Shown here: positions 1 to 9,190 of the stretch, in pieces
Numbering within the stretch: position 1 is the stretch's first letter
Layout of the letters: each line of letters starts with the position of its first letter
Made by a program: the position numbers and the translations under genes
NCBI RefSeq assembly: GCF_900091955.1
Contig: NZ_FMDF01000090.1
Coordinates: 1-56,138 of the forward strand
Direction of reading: 5' to 3'
DNA length: 56,138 nt
From: Streptomyces sp. Ncost-T10-10d
Lineage (GTDB): Bacteria > Actinomycetota > Actinomycetes > Streptomycetales > Streptomycetaceae
The notes under the pieces: generated by a model
What the model was told of the DNA's origin: nothing
Database searches by the model: none
What the model saw: the letters and a program-made list of their open reading frames with translations, nothing else

Positions 1-56
1 ACCCTCTGTCACCCATCCCCGCATCTCGGGGGAACCTCAGTGTTCTGCAACGTGCC

Positions 57-512
57 TCAAGCGCTTCCGCCATGCTCGCGCACGGCGATCCGGGCCAGCT
101 TCGTCAGCATCATGCCGTTGCGGACCGCGACGATGTAATCCACGGGGAGTCCGTGCATTCGGGTGCCGGGGCCCCTGAGGGGGTGCCAGTCGAGAACGAA
201 GAGGGTGTTCTCGCCCCAGGGGATCAGGTTCATGGCAATGCGGGCTGCGCCGAAAGGATCTGCCTTTGCCTCCAGTTCGAGGCGGTGCTGCGGTTCGCAG
301 ATGCGGACGACGCAAATGTCGTCCAGGGTCAGGGGACCGGCACCGACTCGGACTTTCAGGCGGGCGCCTACTTCTGGCCAGTGCGGGTCCGCGGCGAGGA
401 CCTGCTGGGTTCCTGTCACCCACTCCCCGTAGCGGTGGCCGTCGGACAGCAGGCTCCAGACCTCGGACGGCGAGCTGAGGATCAGACGGCAGTTCCGGGC
501 CACGCTGGTCAC
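57..512 (-). CDS. SRPBCC-fold protein (polyketide cyclase/dehydrase type)
   Basis: Predicted 151-aa cytosolic protein. The N-terminal part carries the SRPBCC pattern seen as SPSEVWSLLSDGHRYGEWV, followed by alternating hydrophobic beta strands and a C-terminal helix (NGMMLTKLARIAV), which together form the usual START-like ligand-binding cup. The frame stays open upstream to 692, but I place the start at GTG 512 because AGAAGGA lies just upstream and the fold begins there. Such proteins bind hydrophobic ligands or act as cyclases and toxin-like small domains; no specific ligand can be read. It stands alone at the window edge. Confidence 0.75.
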   Translation of the reverse strand: MTSVARNCRLILSSPSEVWSLLSDGHRYGEWVTGTQQVLAADPHWPEVGARLKVRVGAGPLTLDDICVVRICEPQHRLELEAKADPFGAARIAMNLIPWGENTLFVLDWHPLRGPGTRMHGLPVDYIVAVRNGMMLTKLARIAVREHGGSA

Positions 513-829
513 GTTCCTTCTGGAGGATGAGGGATATGAGAGATGCTGCCGGTCATGGTTCCTCCGGTACGAGGCCGTCCGGCGCGGCAGGCGCTGGGCA
601 GCCGTGAAGCCCGGCGCGAGAACCTGGCGTTGGGTCGGCCGGTGCGCGCGGATCGCCGGGCCGGCCTCTTCATCGCCGCTCGTGCGGGACAACCGGTCGA
701 GCGTGCCGGGGAACTGCGGGAAATCCTTAATGGTGCGGAATCCTGGTCCGGCCGCCCACGGGCTTGCCCTCCAGCCTCATGCCGACCACACCACCTGCAC
801 AATCCGACAGGTCCATACGGGGCTGTGAT
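513..829. other. gene-free stretch
   Basis: I see no supported gene here. Open frames on both strands lack a ribosome binding site and recognisable domains. Decayed IS5 material follows to the right. Confidence 0.5.
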
Positions 830-1030
830 CTGCTTGCCCCCGCGTCGATGCCTTGGCCGGCCGTGGGCACGTTGACGGAGGTTTTGACGCTCTGGGCGTC
901 CAGCCCGGATGCGCGGCTTCCCACGGGGCGTAGTCGTGGCGGGAGGTGGTGCCAGGGAATGCCGGGCCGGTCTACGTACGAGATCGCATCCAGGAACCGG
1001 CGCACGTGCTGCGGCGGGCGTCCCATGTCG
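830..1030 (-). pseudogene. IS5-family transposase remnant
   Basis: On the minus strand the frame reads RRFLDAISYVDRPGIPWHHLP and then, after a deletion, GLDAQSVKTSVNVPTAGQGI. Both are conserved segments of Streptomyces IS5-family transposases, namely the N-terminal DUF4096-like block and the segment before the first DDE strand. Everything between and after is missing, so the element is inactive. It lies directly downstream of a broken gene. Confidence 0.75.
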
Positions 1031-1039
1031 TTCGCGACG

Positions 1040-1443
1040 CTACGCCTCGGCTCCCTCCGCCGCCTTGCGATCCGTCTTCTGGCCCAGGAAGGTGTTCCGC
1101 TCCGTCCGCACCCGGTCGTAGAGCTCGCGCAGCCACGGACGGCGGACGGCGGGCAGCCTCGCCAACGTGTCCAGGAACACCCGCTTGTCCGGCCGGAACA
1201 TGTACATCGGGTGCGGCGGCAGCGGATAGTCGTCGCGCAGGACATCGTCCGGCAGCGTGCCGGACGCCGGAAGCAGCGAGGTCTCCCGGGGGAAGGCCAG
1301 ATACGCCCAGACCTCCGTGGCCGGCGGCACCCTCGCCAGGGTTGCGCTCCCAGTGGGAAGCGGTCCGGGTCGTCGCAGAATGACGACGCGGCGGATCGAA
1401 CCCGGCCGGCTTCCACGTGCCAGGCGTTGGTGTGAAGTTCCAT
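1040..1443 (-). pseudogene. hypothetical gene, probably frameshifted
   Basis: The C-terminal 95 or so residues have good Streptomyces codon usage and a natural-looking sequence (EVWAYLAFPRETSLLP, PPHPMYMFRPDKRVFLDTLARLP). A plausible N-terminus (MELHTNAWHVEAGR, ATG at 1443) sits in a neighbouring frame, so one frameshift near 1340-1400 is inferred. I do not recognise the family. The tail runs into the IS5 scrap, suggesting that insertion activity damaged the locus. It could instead be an intact gene starting near 1510, but that N-terminus looks like out-of-frame sequence. Confidence 0.4.
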
Positions 1444-1648
1444 GCTTGTTGTCACCAGGATTGCCGAGCGTGTCGTCCCTGCTCGCCGACGGGTGTCCCG
1501 CCTCAGGCAAGTTGGAGGATTCTCATGGCATCTCACACGAGGCGGCGGATTCTCGCTGAATCAAGGCTGGGCTGAGTTCTGCGGTACTGGCTGCCCGTCG
1601 GGGAAGAACCCGGTCGCGCTCCGGCGGCAGAGCCGACAGGATGCTCCC

Positions 1649-2392
1649 ATGGTCAACGATCTCCTGCTCGCTCACGCCCGGGAGCTGTGGGTGGAGCTGG
1701 CGGACACACCGGTCGAGTTCTGTCCGTCCGGAGGGGCGAACGTCGTGGTCGCGCCCGGTTCGCGGATGTGTCCACCGATGTGGGCGGGGGTCGTGCGGAT
1801 CGGTGACGCCGCCATCGTCACTGCGCCGAGTGTGCGGGCCGCCGGGATGATGGACGCCGCAGCGCGGAGGATGTCCCACGAAGATCTCGTCGACGCCGCC
1901 CGTCTGCGCGCGGTGCTGCCTGTCCTCGACGTCCTCGGGCCGGCTTCGCTCTTCTATCTCGATCGGGACGGTTTTCGTCCTGCGCATGAAGGTGCCGGGA
2001 TCGAGCAGCTGCCGAACGGTGACAGCGGCCTGGCTGCGCTGCTGGCCCTGGCCGGGGAGGAGGAGGTGGGCGAGAGCGGTCTGGAGGACATCTCCTCTCC
2101 CGCGTTCTGTCTTCGCCGGGGCGACGAAGTGGTGGCCGCGGCCGGGTTCCGGTCCTGGCCGCGGTCGGTGGCCCACCTGAGCGTGCTGGTTGCCCCGCAT
2201 TGCCGGGGCAACCACCTGGCGCGGGTGGTGGCGTCCGCCGCAGTGGCCCATGCCCTCGATGCCGGCATGTTGCCGCAGTGGAGAGCACGCCCCTACCCAT
2301 CACAACGTGTGGCTCTAGCTCTGGGTTTCCAGGAACTGGGTGCCCAGCTCAGCGTTCGTCTCGCCGACGCACCCATCGACCGGAACTGCTGA
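1649..2392 (+). CDS. GNAT family N-acetyltransferase
   Basis: Predicted 247-aa cytosolic acetyltransferase. The C-terminal half has the GNAT core: strand beta4 (AHLSVLVAPHCRG) leading into the acetyl-CoA pyrophosphate loop (residues near CRGNHLAR), then helix VASAAVAHAL and the terminal motif with VALALGFQELG. The N-terminal half is less conserved and probably gives substrate specificity, as in two-domain streptomycete GNATs. ATG 1649 is chosen over upstream in-frame codons because conserved sequence begins there. A strong hairpin follows at 2424. Substrate unknown. Confidence 0.8.
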   Translation: MVNDLLLAHARELWVELADTPVEFCPSGGANVVVAPGSRMCPPMWAGVVRIGDAAIVTAPSVRAAGMMDAAARRMSHEDLVDAARLRAVLPVLDVLGPASLFYLDRDGFRPAHEGAGIEQLPNGDSGLAALLALAGEEEVGESGLEDISSPAFCLRRGDEVVAAAGFRSWPRSVAHLSVLVAPHCRGNHLARVVASAAVAHALDAGMLPQWRARPYPSQRVALALGFQELGAQLSVRLADAPIDRNC

Positions 2393-2423
2393 GGACGAAG
2401 CGTCCACCTCTCCCGTGACAACC

Positions 2424-2465
2424 ATGTCGTTCGAGAGCAGCGAGCCCGAGGCTCTCAAACGACAT
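2424..2465 (+). terminator. hairpin terminator after the GNAT gene
   Basis: A 15-bp stem with one mismatch (ATGTCGTTCGAGAGC pairing with GCTCTCAAACGACAT) around a 12-base loop lies 31 bases after the GNAT stop codon. No T-run follows, which is normal for streptomycete terminators. Confidence 0.65.
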
Positions 2466-2522
2466 GGCAACAGGGCAGGTCAGGTGCCTGGCACCTGCCG
2501 AGTACGCAGCGACAGGACACAT

Positions 2523-2735
2523 GCAGCTCAGCCACGGCAGTTGTAGTACCTGACCGTTGGCATGTCGGTGCTGGGCGCCGGTTGCGAGCGGTTCGCCGTG
2601 ATGGTGGCGGGGACGGCGGCAAGGAGACTGTCGTGAACGCTGATCACCGGGCCATGGTGGGGGAGTGCAGGGGCGCGGTACGGCTGGGGTGGCGTCCCCA
2701 GGCGGAGATCAACGGGACGGTGGCTGGTTCGAGCC
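2523..2735 (-). repeat. inverted, decayed copy of the methyltransferase 3' end
   Basis: Read on the minus strand, this stretch matches the last 50 or so bases of the methyltransferase gene at 2766-3569 and then the 200 bases after it. Shared blocks include GATCTCCGC, TGGGGACGCC, GGTGATCAGCGTTCACGACA, CCTTGCCGCCGTCCCC and CAGCACCGACATGC, with small gaps. It contains no intact frame. It ends about 30 bases before the methyltransferase start codon. Confidence 0.75.
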
Positions 2736-2765
2736 CGCCCTGCGCCCGTCTGCCAGAATCGCCAC

Positions 2766-3569
2766 ATGGCTGAGCACGAAACAGACCGCGGCTACCTGCT
2801 GGACAACAGACAGTCGGAGGCGGGTATCCGCTTCGGCGCCCTCGCCGAGCTGTTTGACCCGGTGACGTTTCGGCACGTCGACCGGCTTGGGATCGGTGCC
2901 GGCATGCGGTGCTGGGAGGTCGGCGCCGGCGGAACCTCCGTACCCCTCGGGCTGGCCGAGCGAGTCGCCCCGAACGGCACGGTGATCGCCACCGACATCG
3001 ACGTGTCCTGGACCCGGGACATCGACGGTGGCGTGATCGAGGTGCTTCGGCACGACGTGGCGGCCGACCCGCCGCCGCCCGGCGGCTTCGACCTCGTGCA
3101 CGCCCGACTGGTCCTGGTGCACGTCACCGACCGCACTGAGGCGCTGCGCCGGATGGTCCAGGCGCTGCGGCCCGGCGGCTGGCTGCTCCTGGAGGACGCA
3201 GACCCGGGGTTGCAGCCGCTGTTGTGTCCGGACGATTCTGGTCCCGAACAGCGGCTCGCGAACCGGCTGCGATCCGGCTTCCGCACCCTGATGGCGGCGC
3301 GCGGCGCGGACCTCGCGTACGGGCGGACCCTGCCCAGAGCGCTACGCGAAGCCGGTCTGGACGATGTACAGGCCGACGCGTACTTCCCGATCACCTCGCC
3401 GGCATGTGCCGTACTCGAGGACGCGACGGTGCGGCAGATCCGCCACCAGCTGGTGGGGGAAGGGCTTGCCACCGACGAGGAGATCGACCATCACTTGGCA
3501 AACGTCGCCACCGGGCGGCTCGACCTGGCCACCGCCCCGATGATCTCCGCGTGGGGACGCCGCCCATAA
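2766..3569 (+). CDS. class I SAM-dependent methyltransferase
   Basis: Predicted 267-aa cytosolic methyltransferase of the UbiE/COQ5-like group. Residues 47-53 (EVGAGGTS) are motif I for S-adenosylmethionine binding, IATDID is motif II, FDLVHARLVLVHV motif post-I, and ALRPGGWLLLED motif III. The C-terminal third, with HLANVATGRLDLATAPMISAW, is typical of streptomycete homologues near antibiotic or resistance genes. No clear ribosome binding site precedes ATG 2766. The gene lies between an inverted fragment of its own 3' end and that real 3' end, so it was part of a duplication. Substrate unknown. Confidence 0.88.
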   Translation: MAEHETDRGYLLDNRQSEAGIRFGALAELFDPVTFRHVDRLGIGAGMRCWEVGAGGTSVPLGLAERVAPNGTVIATDIDVSWTRDIDGGVIEVLRHDVAADPPPPGGFDLVHARLVLVHVTDRTEALRRMVQALRPGGWLLLEDADPGLQPLLCPDDSGPEQRLANRLRSGFRTLMAARGADLAYGRTLPRALREAGLDDVQADAYFPITSPACAVLEDATVRQIRHQLVGEGLATDEEIDHHLANVATGRLDLATAPMISAWGRRP

Positions 3570-3785
3570 CCCCTCCCCGACTGCCCGGCAGGAGGCCCTG
3601 GGCGGTCGACCCCCGCCGGCGCACCCAGCCGCACCGCGCCGCGGCGCTCCCACCCCGTGGGCCGGTGATCAGCGTTCACGACAGCGTCCTTGCCGCCGTC
3701 CCCATATCTGAAGCCATCCCGCCCGGCCGCTGACCAGCACCGACATGCTGTCGATCACTAAGTGCAGCTGCCGTGTCGGCCGGTC
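3515..3785 (+). repeat. right arm of the inverted repeat around the methyltransferase
   Basis: This is the intact counterpart of the minus-strand copy at 2523-2735. It covers the end of the methyltransferase, its downstream flank and the first bases of the convergent TetR gene. The identity is patchy but colinear. Confidence 0.7.
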
Positions 3786-4387
3786 GGCACGGCGCCGATG
3801 TCGGTGACGACAACGCGCAGCAAGGCGAGTTGGTGGTGGACAGCAGCACCGGCCCGGCGCTCGTCATCGGTGGCGAGAAGGTCGAGCAGGGCGCCCCGGA
3901 GCACGGCCAGAGCCAGGGTGCGGCGGGTCGCGCCGTCCTCGCTGTCTCTCTCCGGCTGTGGCTGGCAGGCGGCCAGGACGTCGAGCCAGTCGTTCACGGT
4001 GGCGCGGGCGAAGCCGGCCCAGGCACCGTCGGGCTCGACGAGGGACCGGGCGTAGGCCTCGGCCCACAGCCGTAGCAGCGGGCGATGTTCTTCGGTGGCG
4101 AGCCAGGCCCAGATTTGCTCGACCGCAGGGGCCAGGCCTATGGGCTGGTCGGCTTGCGCAAGCTGGTCCAGGACCGTCAGCTCGTCAGTGCGGGCGCGCG
4201 CCAGCAGCGCCTTGACCAGGCCGTCCTTGTTCCCGAACAGAAACATCAGAACGCGTGGGCTGGAGCCGATGGCCGACGCCAGCGGGCGCAGGGACAGATC
4301 TGCCAGGCCGTGCGCGAGGGCGTACTGATAGGCGGCCTCCAGCAGTTCGACCTGCCTGGCGGACTGGATTGTCGCTTCCTTGGACAC
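3758..4387 (-). CDS. TetR/AcrR family transcriptional regulator
   Basis: Predicted 209-aa repressor. Residues 10-57 form the TetR DNA-binding domain: helix LLEAAYQYALAHG, then the helix-turn-helix LSLRPLASAIGSSPRVLMFLFGNKDGLV, slightly divergent in the recognition helix (YxYF normally; here LMFLFGNKDG). The C-terminal all-helical ligand and dimer domain includes QIWAWLATEEHRPLLRLWAEAYARS. It is divergent from the GNAT gene at 4463, separated by 75 bases with an imperfect palindrome, so it probably represses that gene and itself. The last codons fall in the inverted repeat shared with the methyltransferase flank. Confidence 0.88.
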   Translation of the reverse strand: MSKEATIQSARQVELLEAAYQYALAHGLADLSLRPLASAIGSSPRVLMFLFGNKDGLVKALLARARTDELTVLDQLAQADQPIGLAPAVEQIWAWLATEEHRPLLRLWAEAYARSLVEPDGAWAGFARATVNDWLDVLAACQPQPERDSEDGATRRTLALAVLRGALLDLLATDDERRAGAAVHHQLALLRVVVTDIGAVPTGRHGSCT

Positions 4388-4405
4388 GGGACTAGCCTAG
4401 CGCTA

Positions 4406-4423
4406 CTGAAACAGTTGTGTCAG
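4406..4423. promoter_or_regulatory. candidate TetR operator between divergent genes
   Basis: CTGAAACAGTTGTGTCAG is an imperfect 18-bp palindrome in the short divergent region between the TetR and GNAT start codons. Position and symmetry suit a TetR-family operator. The assignment is inferred. Confidence 0.45.
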
Positions 4424-4462
4424 TGGCAATCGAATGCAGCCGAGGGGCCAGGAGAGCAACCC

Positions 4463-5014
4463 ATGCCGCAGCAGCAACACCAGCCGCACGTCCTCGTGCG
4501 CCGCGCCAACCGTCCCGGTGACCTGGGCTGGGTGGTGATGGCCCACGGCGAGACCTACGACCGGCAGTTCGGCTGGAACACCGATTTCGAAGCCTTGGTC
4601 GCCACGATCGTCGCCGACTACGCTGCCGACCACGACCCGGCCAAGGAGGCCGCCTGGATCGCCGAGGTCGACGGCGAGCGCGCGGGCTGCATCTTCCTCG
4701 TCGCCGGCGACGAACCAGGGGTGGCCAAGCTGCGCATCCTGCTCGTCACCCCGAAGGCCAGAGGCCTCGGCCTCGGCACCCGCCTTGTCGAGGAATGCCT
4801 GGTCTTTGCGTGCGAGGCCGACTACCAACAGGTGACCCTGTGGACGAACGATGTGCTGGTGTCCGCGCGCAAGATCTACCAGGGTCTCGGCTTCACTCTC
4901 GCCGACGAGGAACCCCACCACAGTTTCGGCCACGATCTCGTCGGCCAGAACTGGGTCCTCGACCTGCACACCACCCCGGCAGGCAAACAGAAGGACCCGG
5001 CCGACCGGGCATGA
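4463..5014 (+). CDS. GNAT family N-acetyltransferase (MarR-associated type)
   Basis: Predicted 183-aa acetyltransferase. It resembles the acetyltransferase half of MarR-GNAT fusion proteins: HGETYDRQFGWNTDFEALVATIVADY near the N-terminus, AWIAEVDGERAGCIFLV strand beta2-3, LRILLVTPKARGLGLGTRLVEECL as beta4 plus the RGLGLG acetyl-CoA loop, and the terminal SARKIYQGLGFTLADEEPHHSFG. Start ATG 4463 follows GGAGAG. It is divergent from a TetR regulator that probably controls it. Confidence 0.88.
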   Translation: MPQQQHQPHVLVRRANRPGDLGWVVMAHGETYDRQFGWNTDFEALVATIVADYAADHDPAKEAAWIAEVDGERAGCIFLVAGDEPGVAKLRILLVTPKARGLGLGTRLVEECLVFACEADYQQVTLWTNDVLVSARKIYQGLGFTLADEEPHHSFGHDLVGQNWVLDLHTTPAGKQKDPADRA

Positions 5015-5552
5015 ATGCTTCCCGGGCCATTCGGATGACCGGCGACCCTCGCCCGCGGTCGTCATGTCTCCCGAAGTGCCAGTGCAGGACGGGGAATGGG
5101 CAGTCCTTCAGGTCGCTGCCGGCGGTGAAGGCCGGTACGCCGCTCGCGATGGGGAAGGTGTTGGCGTGAATGCTGTTACCTGCGCAGTGACGTCACCGTT
5201 TCACCGGCGGCTCGCCTGAAACCCGCTCGCCCGGTGCGGTGCAGGATCCGGCCTCGGTCCGGGCTGCCTTGCGCGCCGCCGGCGCGACAGCGGCCCCGGC
5301 CCTGGCCGTGGCCCCGGCCAGGCCGGCGACGACATCCGCTAATAGCCCTACCGACCTGGGACACAGCCACGGATGAGGAGGAGCAGGCGTTGATCAGCTC
5401 CTCGATCGTGAGCATGAAGCCGGCCGACTGAAGCGCCCAGTCACATCGATGCGACGCGGCCCTGTCCGGCGGTTCAGGCTGAACAACGGTTTGGTACCGG
5501 CGGAATCGACGACGGCCGTGAGCCTCGCGGACGGCCATTCGGTGGGCATCGC
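5015..5552. other. gene-free stretch
   Basis: No supported gene. A minus-strand frame at 5176-5416 starts like a small peptide but degenerates into an arginine-rich tail and has no ribosome binding site. Codon position bias is absent on both strands, so this looks like degraded sequence between two intact genes. Confidence 0.5.
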
Positions 5553-6071
5553 CTACGGTCGTCTCACCTCGAACTGGAAGCAGCCGTACTCCAGGGCCCG
5601 CACGTGCACCAGTGCCACCTCCGGCTCGGCAAACGCTTCCCCGAGGACCCGGTCGAACCCGGCCTCGGCGTTGTCCGGGATCTCGAAGAAGCGGCCCCCG
5701 ACGATGTGTCCCTCGGCGTTGTAGCGGCGGATGGTGCGCAGTGCCCCCGGTCGCGAGAAGGGGTAGCCCTGGGGGCGCCGTGGCTCTCCGCATTCGTCGG
5801 CGTGGATGAATACGGGTCCCGCTTCGTCGTAGGCTCCGGGGTCGGCCCCCGTTGCCGTCGCCCAGCGGCGCAGCGGGGCGTACGAGACGAGGGCGACCCG
5901 CTCGCCGGGCTCGATGGCCCGCAGGCAGCAGCGCAGCGGGCTGCCCACGCAATCGAGGGGAACGCCGTCCTCGCGCGCGGTGTACGGCCGCGGCGGCCGC
6001 CCGGAGTCATCGATGTCGCGGAGTTCCTTGACTGCGGCGGGAGGGATGGGGAGAGGCGTGTATGCGGTCAT
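5553..6071 (-). CDS. DUF1203 domain-containing protein
   Basis: Predicted 172-aa cytosolic protein matching the DUF1203 family over its length. Family signatures visible are SPLRCCLRAIEPGERVALVSYAPL, GAYDEAGPVFIHADECGEP, the PFSRPGALRTIRRYNAEGHIVGG block and the C-terminal VRALEYGCFQFEVRRP. The longer frame to 6137 adds 22 unconserved residues, so ATG 6071 is preferred. Function of DUF1203 is unknown; members are small single-domain proteins. It is a single gene just downstream of the sugar transporter operon on the same strand, after a 230-base gap. Confidence 0.85.
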   Translation of the reverse strand: MTAYTPLPIPPAAVKELRDIDDSGRPPRPYTAREDGVPLDCVGSPLRCCLRAIEPGERVALVSYAPLRRWATATGADPGAYDEAGPVFIHADECGEPRRPQGYPFSRPGALRTIRRYNAEGHIVGGRFFEIPDNAEAGFDRVLGEAFAEPEVALVHVRALEYGCFQFEVRRP

Positions 6072-6303
6072 GGGGCCCAGTGTCGGCGGCCGGCCCTTGG
6101 CGCGCTGGCGGGATTCGGACGCGAAGGTCCATGGCATTGCTGCGGTGTATTCGGCAGGTCACGAACGGACGAGCCGGATGGCTGCGACGGTGACGGTGCG
6201 GTGCCGTGGAAGAGGTACCGCCGCCGCCTCCGCTGCCGTCACTGTGCGTCCGCTCGTTTCCATGTCCGGCTCCAGTAAGGGGAGTTGGATTCGCCTGCGG
6301 GCC

Positions 6304-7560
6304 CTATGAACCGGCCTTGCGCTTGTTCCACACGTCGAAGCCGACCGCTGCGAGCAGGACCAGGCCCTTGATGACCTGCTGCCAGTCCGTGCCGACGCCG
6401 ACGAGGTTCATGCCGTTGTTGAGCACACCGAGGACCAGGCCGCCGATGATCGCGCCGAGGACGGTGCCGACGCCGCCGCTCATGGAGGCACCGCCGATGA
6501 ACGAGGCGGCGATCGCCTCGAGTTCGAAGTTGGTGCCCGCCTTGGGGGAGGCGGCGTTGAAGCGGGCCGCGAAGACGAGCCCGGCGAGGGCGGCCATCAT
6601 TCCCATGTTCAGGAAGACCAGGAAGGTGACCTTCTTGTCCTTGAGGCCGGACAGCTTGGCCGCGGGAAGATTGCCGCCGATCGCGTAGACATGGCGACCG
6701 ATCACCGCGTTGCGCATCACATAGCCGAAGCCGACGACCAGGACGGCCAGCATCAGCAGGACCACGGGGGCGCCCTTGTAGCTGGCGAGCAGCAAGGTGG
6801 CCGTCAGCAGAGCGGCGGCCAGAGCGACCAGCTTGAGCGCGAACATCTTCGCGGGCAGCACATCCAGCGCGAACTCCTGCTCCCGCCTCCGGTCGCGCAT
6901 CTCCTGGATGACGATGAACGCGATCAGGACAAAGCCGAGCAGCAGGGTGAGGTTGTGGTAGTTGGTGTCCGGTCCGACCTCCGGGAGGAAGCCGTTGGCG
7001 ATGGTCTGCATGCCTTTGGGGAACGGGCCGAGTGTCTGTCCCTTCAGGACGATCTCGGTGGCGCCCCGGAAAAGCAGCATCCCGGCCAACGTGACGATGA
7101 ACGAGGGTATGCCGACGTACGCGATGAAGAAGCCTTGCATCGCGCCCGCGGCCGCACCGAGGGCCAGGCACAGCACGACCGCGACCGGCCAGGGCACATG
7201 GTGCTGCACCATGAGCACGGCTGCTACCGCGCCGACGCAGGCGGTGAGCGAGCCGACCGACAGATCGATATGACCCGAGATGATGACCAGCATCATGCCG
7301 ATCGCGAGGATCAGGATGTAGCTGTTCTGCAGCACCAGGTTGGACACATTGCGCGGAAGCAGCAGGTCGCCGCCCGTCCACACGGTGAACAGGGCCACGA
7401 TCAGGCCGAGCGCGATCAGCATGCCGTACTGCCGCATATTACGGCGCAGGCCATCGAGGACCAGGCCGATCAGGCCGCCCCCGGTCTTGCCGCCACCGGC
7501 TCCGTCACCGGACGGAACCGGGGCGTCCGCCGGAGTCCCGGCCGTCAGATCCGTACTCAT
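6304..7560 (-). CDS. mmsB: multiple-monosaccharide ABC transporter permease
   Basis: Predicted 418-aa inner-membrane permease of the BPD_transp_2 family (ribose/xylose/ChvE type). A cytoplasmic Gly/Pro-rich tail of about 45 residues precedes some ten hydrophobic segments. Conserved family stretches are IGMMLVIISGHIDLSVGS, GIPSFIVTLAGMLLFRG, RHVYAIGGNLPAAKLSG and FIGGASMSGGVGTVLGAIIGG. It starts 4 bases after the ATPase stop with GAGGTAGC upstream, so it is translated as the last gene of the leftward transporter operon. With the ATPase and lipoprotein it should import pentose or hexose monosaccharides. Confidence 0.93.
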   Translation of the reverse strand: MSTDLTAGTPADAPVPSGDGAGGGKTGGGLIGLVLDGLRRNMRQYGMLIALGLIVALFTVWTGGDLLLPRNVSNLVLQNSYILILAIGMMLVIISGHIDLSVGSLTACVGAVAAVLMVQHHVPWPVAVVLCLALGAAAGAMQGFFIAYVGIPSFIVTLAGMLLFRGATEIVLKGQTLGPFPKGMQTIANGFLPEVGPDTNYHNLTLLLGFVLIAFIVIQEMRDRRREQEFALDVLPAKMFALKLVALAAALLTATLLLASYKGAPVVLLMLAVLVVGFGYVMRNAVIGRHVYAIGGNLPAAKLSGLKDKKVTFLVFLNMGMMAALAGLVFAARFNAASPKAGTNFELEAIAASFIGGASMSGGVGTVLGAIIGGLVLGVLNNGMNLVGVGTDWQQVIKGLVLLAAVGFDVWNKRKAGS

Positions 7561-7564
7561 CCAG

Positions 7565-9106
7565 CTACCTCATGTCCTTCGTCATCTGACGCATCAGCAC
7601 TTCTTGGGTGGCCTCCGCCCGCGGCACCTCACCGGTCAACAGGCCGGCGGACATCGTGTAGATGCGGTCGCACATGCCGAGCAGTTCGGGGAGTTCCGAG
7701 GAGATGAAGACGACGGCCTTGCCCTGGGCGGCGAGCTTGTCGATCACTGTGTAGATCTCGTACTTGGCACCCACGTCGATGCCACGGGTCGGCTCGTCAA
7801 GGATCAGGACGTCGGGACCCGCGAAGATCCATTTACTGAGGACGACCTTCTGCTGATTGCCGCCCGAGAGCTTGCCGACCGGCTCGGCGACAGTCGGTGC
7901 CTTGATGTTCATGCTTGCGCGGTAGCCCTCGGCGACCTGCCGCTCCGCGTGCTCGTCGACGATGCTGCGCCTGGCGACCTTGCCGAGAGCGCTGAGCGAG
8001 ATGTTGCGGCCGATCGTGTCGATGAGGTTCAGCCCGTAGTGCTTGCGATCCTCGGTGACGTAGGCGATCCCGTACCGCACCGCCTCGGGGACGGTCCTGG
8101 TACGGATCTCCTTGCCGTCCTTGAGGACGGTGCCGCCCGCATAACGTCCGTACGTGCGACCGAAGACGCTCATCGCGAGCTCGGTGCGGCCCGCGCCCAT
8201 GAGCCCGGCAATGCCCACGATCTCGCCGCGACGCACATTCAGCGAGACGTCGTCGACGACCTTGCGGTGCTGGTCGATCGGATGGTGCACCGTCCAGCCG
8301 CGGATCTCCAGGGCCGGTGCCGTGCCGTGCTCCGGCTGATGCGGGGTGCGTTCGGGGAAGCGGTGGTCGAGGTCGCGGCCGACCATGCCGCTGATGATCC
8401 GCTCCTCGGTGGTCTCCGGGGCCTTCACATCCAGGGTCTCGATGGAGCGCCCGTCGCGGAGGACGGTCACCGAGTCGGCGACCCGGGCGATCTCGTTCAG
8501 CTTGTGCGAGATGATGACCGAGGCGATGCCGTGGTCCTTCAACTCCAGGATGAGATCCAGGAGTTTCCCGCTGTCCTCGTCGTTCAGCGCCGCCGTCGGC
8601 TCGTCGAGGATCAGCAGTTTCACCTCCTTGGACAGCGCCTTCGCGATCTCCACGAGTTGCTGCTTGCCCACGCCGATGTCGGCGACCCGGGTCTGCGGAT
8701 GCTCGTCGAGGCCGACCCGGCGCAGCAGCTCCGAGGCGTGCCGCAGTGTCTCGCGCCAGCTGATCACGCCGCGCACGGCGTGCTCATTGCCGAGGAAGAT
8801 GTTCTCCGCGAGGGAGAGATTGGGCACCAGGGCGAGTTCCTGGTGGATGATCACGATGCCGCGCTGCTCGCTCGCCCTGATGTCCTTGAACCGGCACGGC
8901 TCGCCGTGGAAGAGGATGTCTCCTTCGTAGCTGCCGTGCGGATGGACGCCGGAGAGGACCTTCATCAGGGTCGACTTGCCGGCGCCGTTCTCTCCGCAGA
9001 TGGCGTGGACCTCGCCCGGGTGGACGGTCAGGGTGACGTCCGAGAGCGCCCTGACTCCGGGGAAGGTCTTGACGATCGAGCGCATTTCCAGGACGGGTCG
9101 CGCCAT
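7565..9106 (-). CDS. mmsA: multiple-monosaccharide ABC transporter ATPase
   Basis: Predicted 513-aa tandem ABC ATPase that powers sugar import. Domain 1 has the Walker [17 protein letters not shown] near residue 39 and Walker [12 protein letters not shown]. Domain 2 (from about residue 250) has the degenerate Walker [16 protein letters not shown], signature [14 protein letters not shown] and Walker [17 protein letters not shown], the asymmetry typical of RbsA/XylG/MmsA proteins. Length is normal. GAAAGG precedes ATG 9106. It sits between the binding-protein gene, 84 bases upstream, and the permease, 4 bases downstream. Confidence 0.95.
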   Translation of the reverse strand: MARPVLEMRSIVKTFPGVRALSDVTLTVHPGEVHAICGENGAGKSTLMKVLSGVHPHGSYEGDILFHGEPCRFKDIRASEQRGIVIIHQELALVPNLSLAENIFLGNEHAVRGVISWRETLRHASELLRRVGLDEHPQTRVADIGVGKQQLVEIAKALSKEVKLLILDEPTAALNDEDSGKLLDLILELKDHGIASVIISHKLNEIARVADSVTVLRDGRSIETLDVKAPETTEERIISGMVGRDLDHRFPERTPHQPEHGTAPALEIRGWTVHHPIDQHRKVVDDVSLNVRRGEIVGIAGLMGAGRTELAMSVFGRTYGRYAGGTVLKDGKEIRTRTVPEAVRYGIAYVTEDRKHYGLNLIDTIGRNISLSALGKVARRSIVDEHAERQVAEGYRASMNIKAPTVAEPVGKLSGGNQQKVVLSKWIFAGPDVLILDEPTRGIDVGAKYEIYTVIDKLAAQGKAVVFISSELPELLGMCDRIYTMSAGLLTGEVPRAEATQEVLMRQMTKDMR

Positions 9107-9190
9107 GGTCGTGCCTTTCTCTGTCGCTGATGTGGGGCTCCCCGGCTCGGGCGCGCAGGCCCGGAGCGCGGGGAAGGTGGACTGCGCCGG

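Noticed and set aside
5176..5416. Minus-strand frame starting MLTIEELINACSSSSVAVSQ, lanthipeptide-like at first sight
   Set aside because: No ribosome binding site, no modification enzyme nearby, and the frame continues into a long Arg/Gly-rich tail typical of out-of-frame GC-rich DNA.
7340..9130. Long plus-strand frame of 596 codons
   Set aside because: It is antisense to the clear ABC ATPase gene; its His/Asp/Val-rich sequence is the usual shadow of a high-GC gene.
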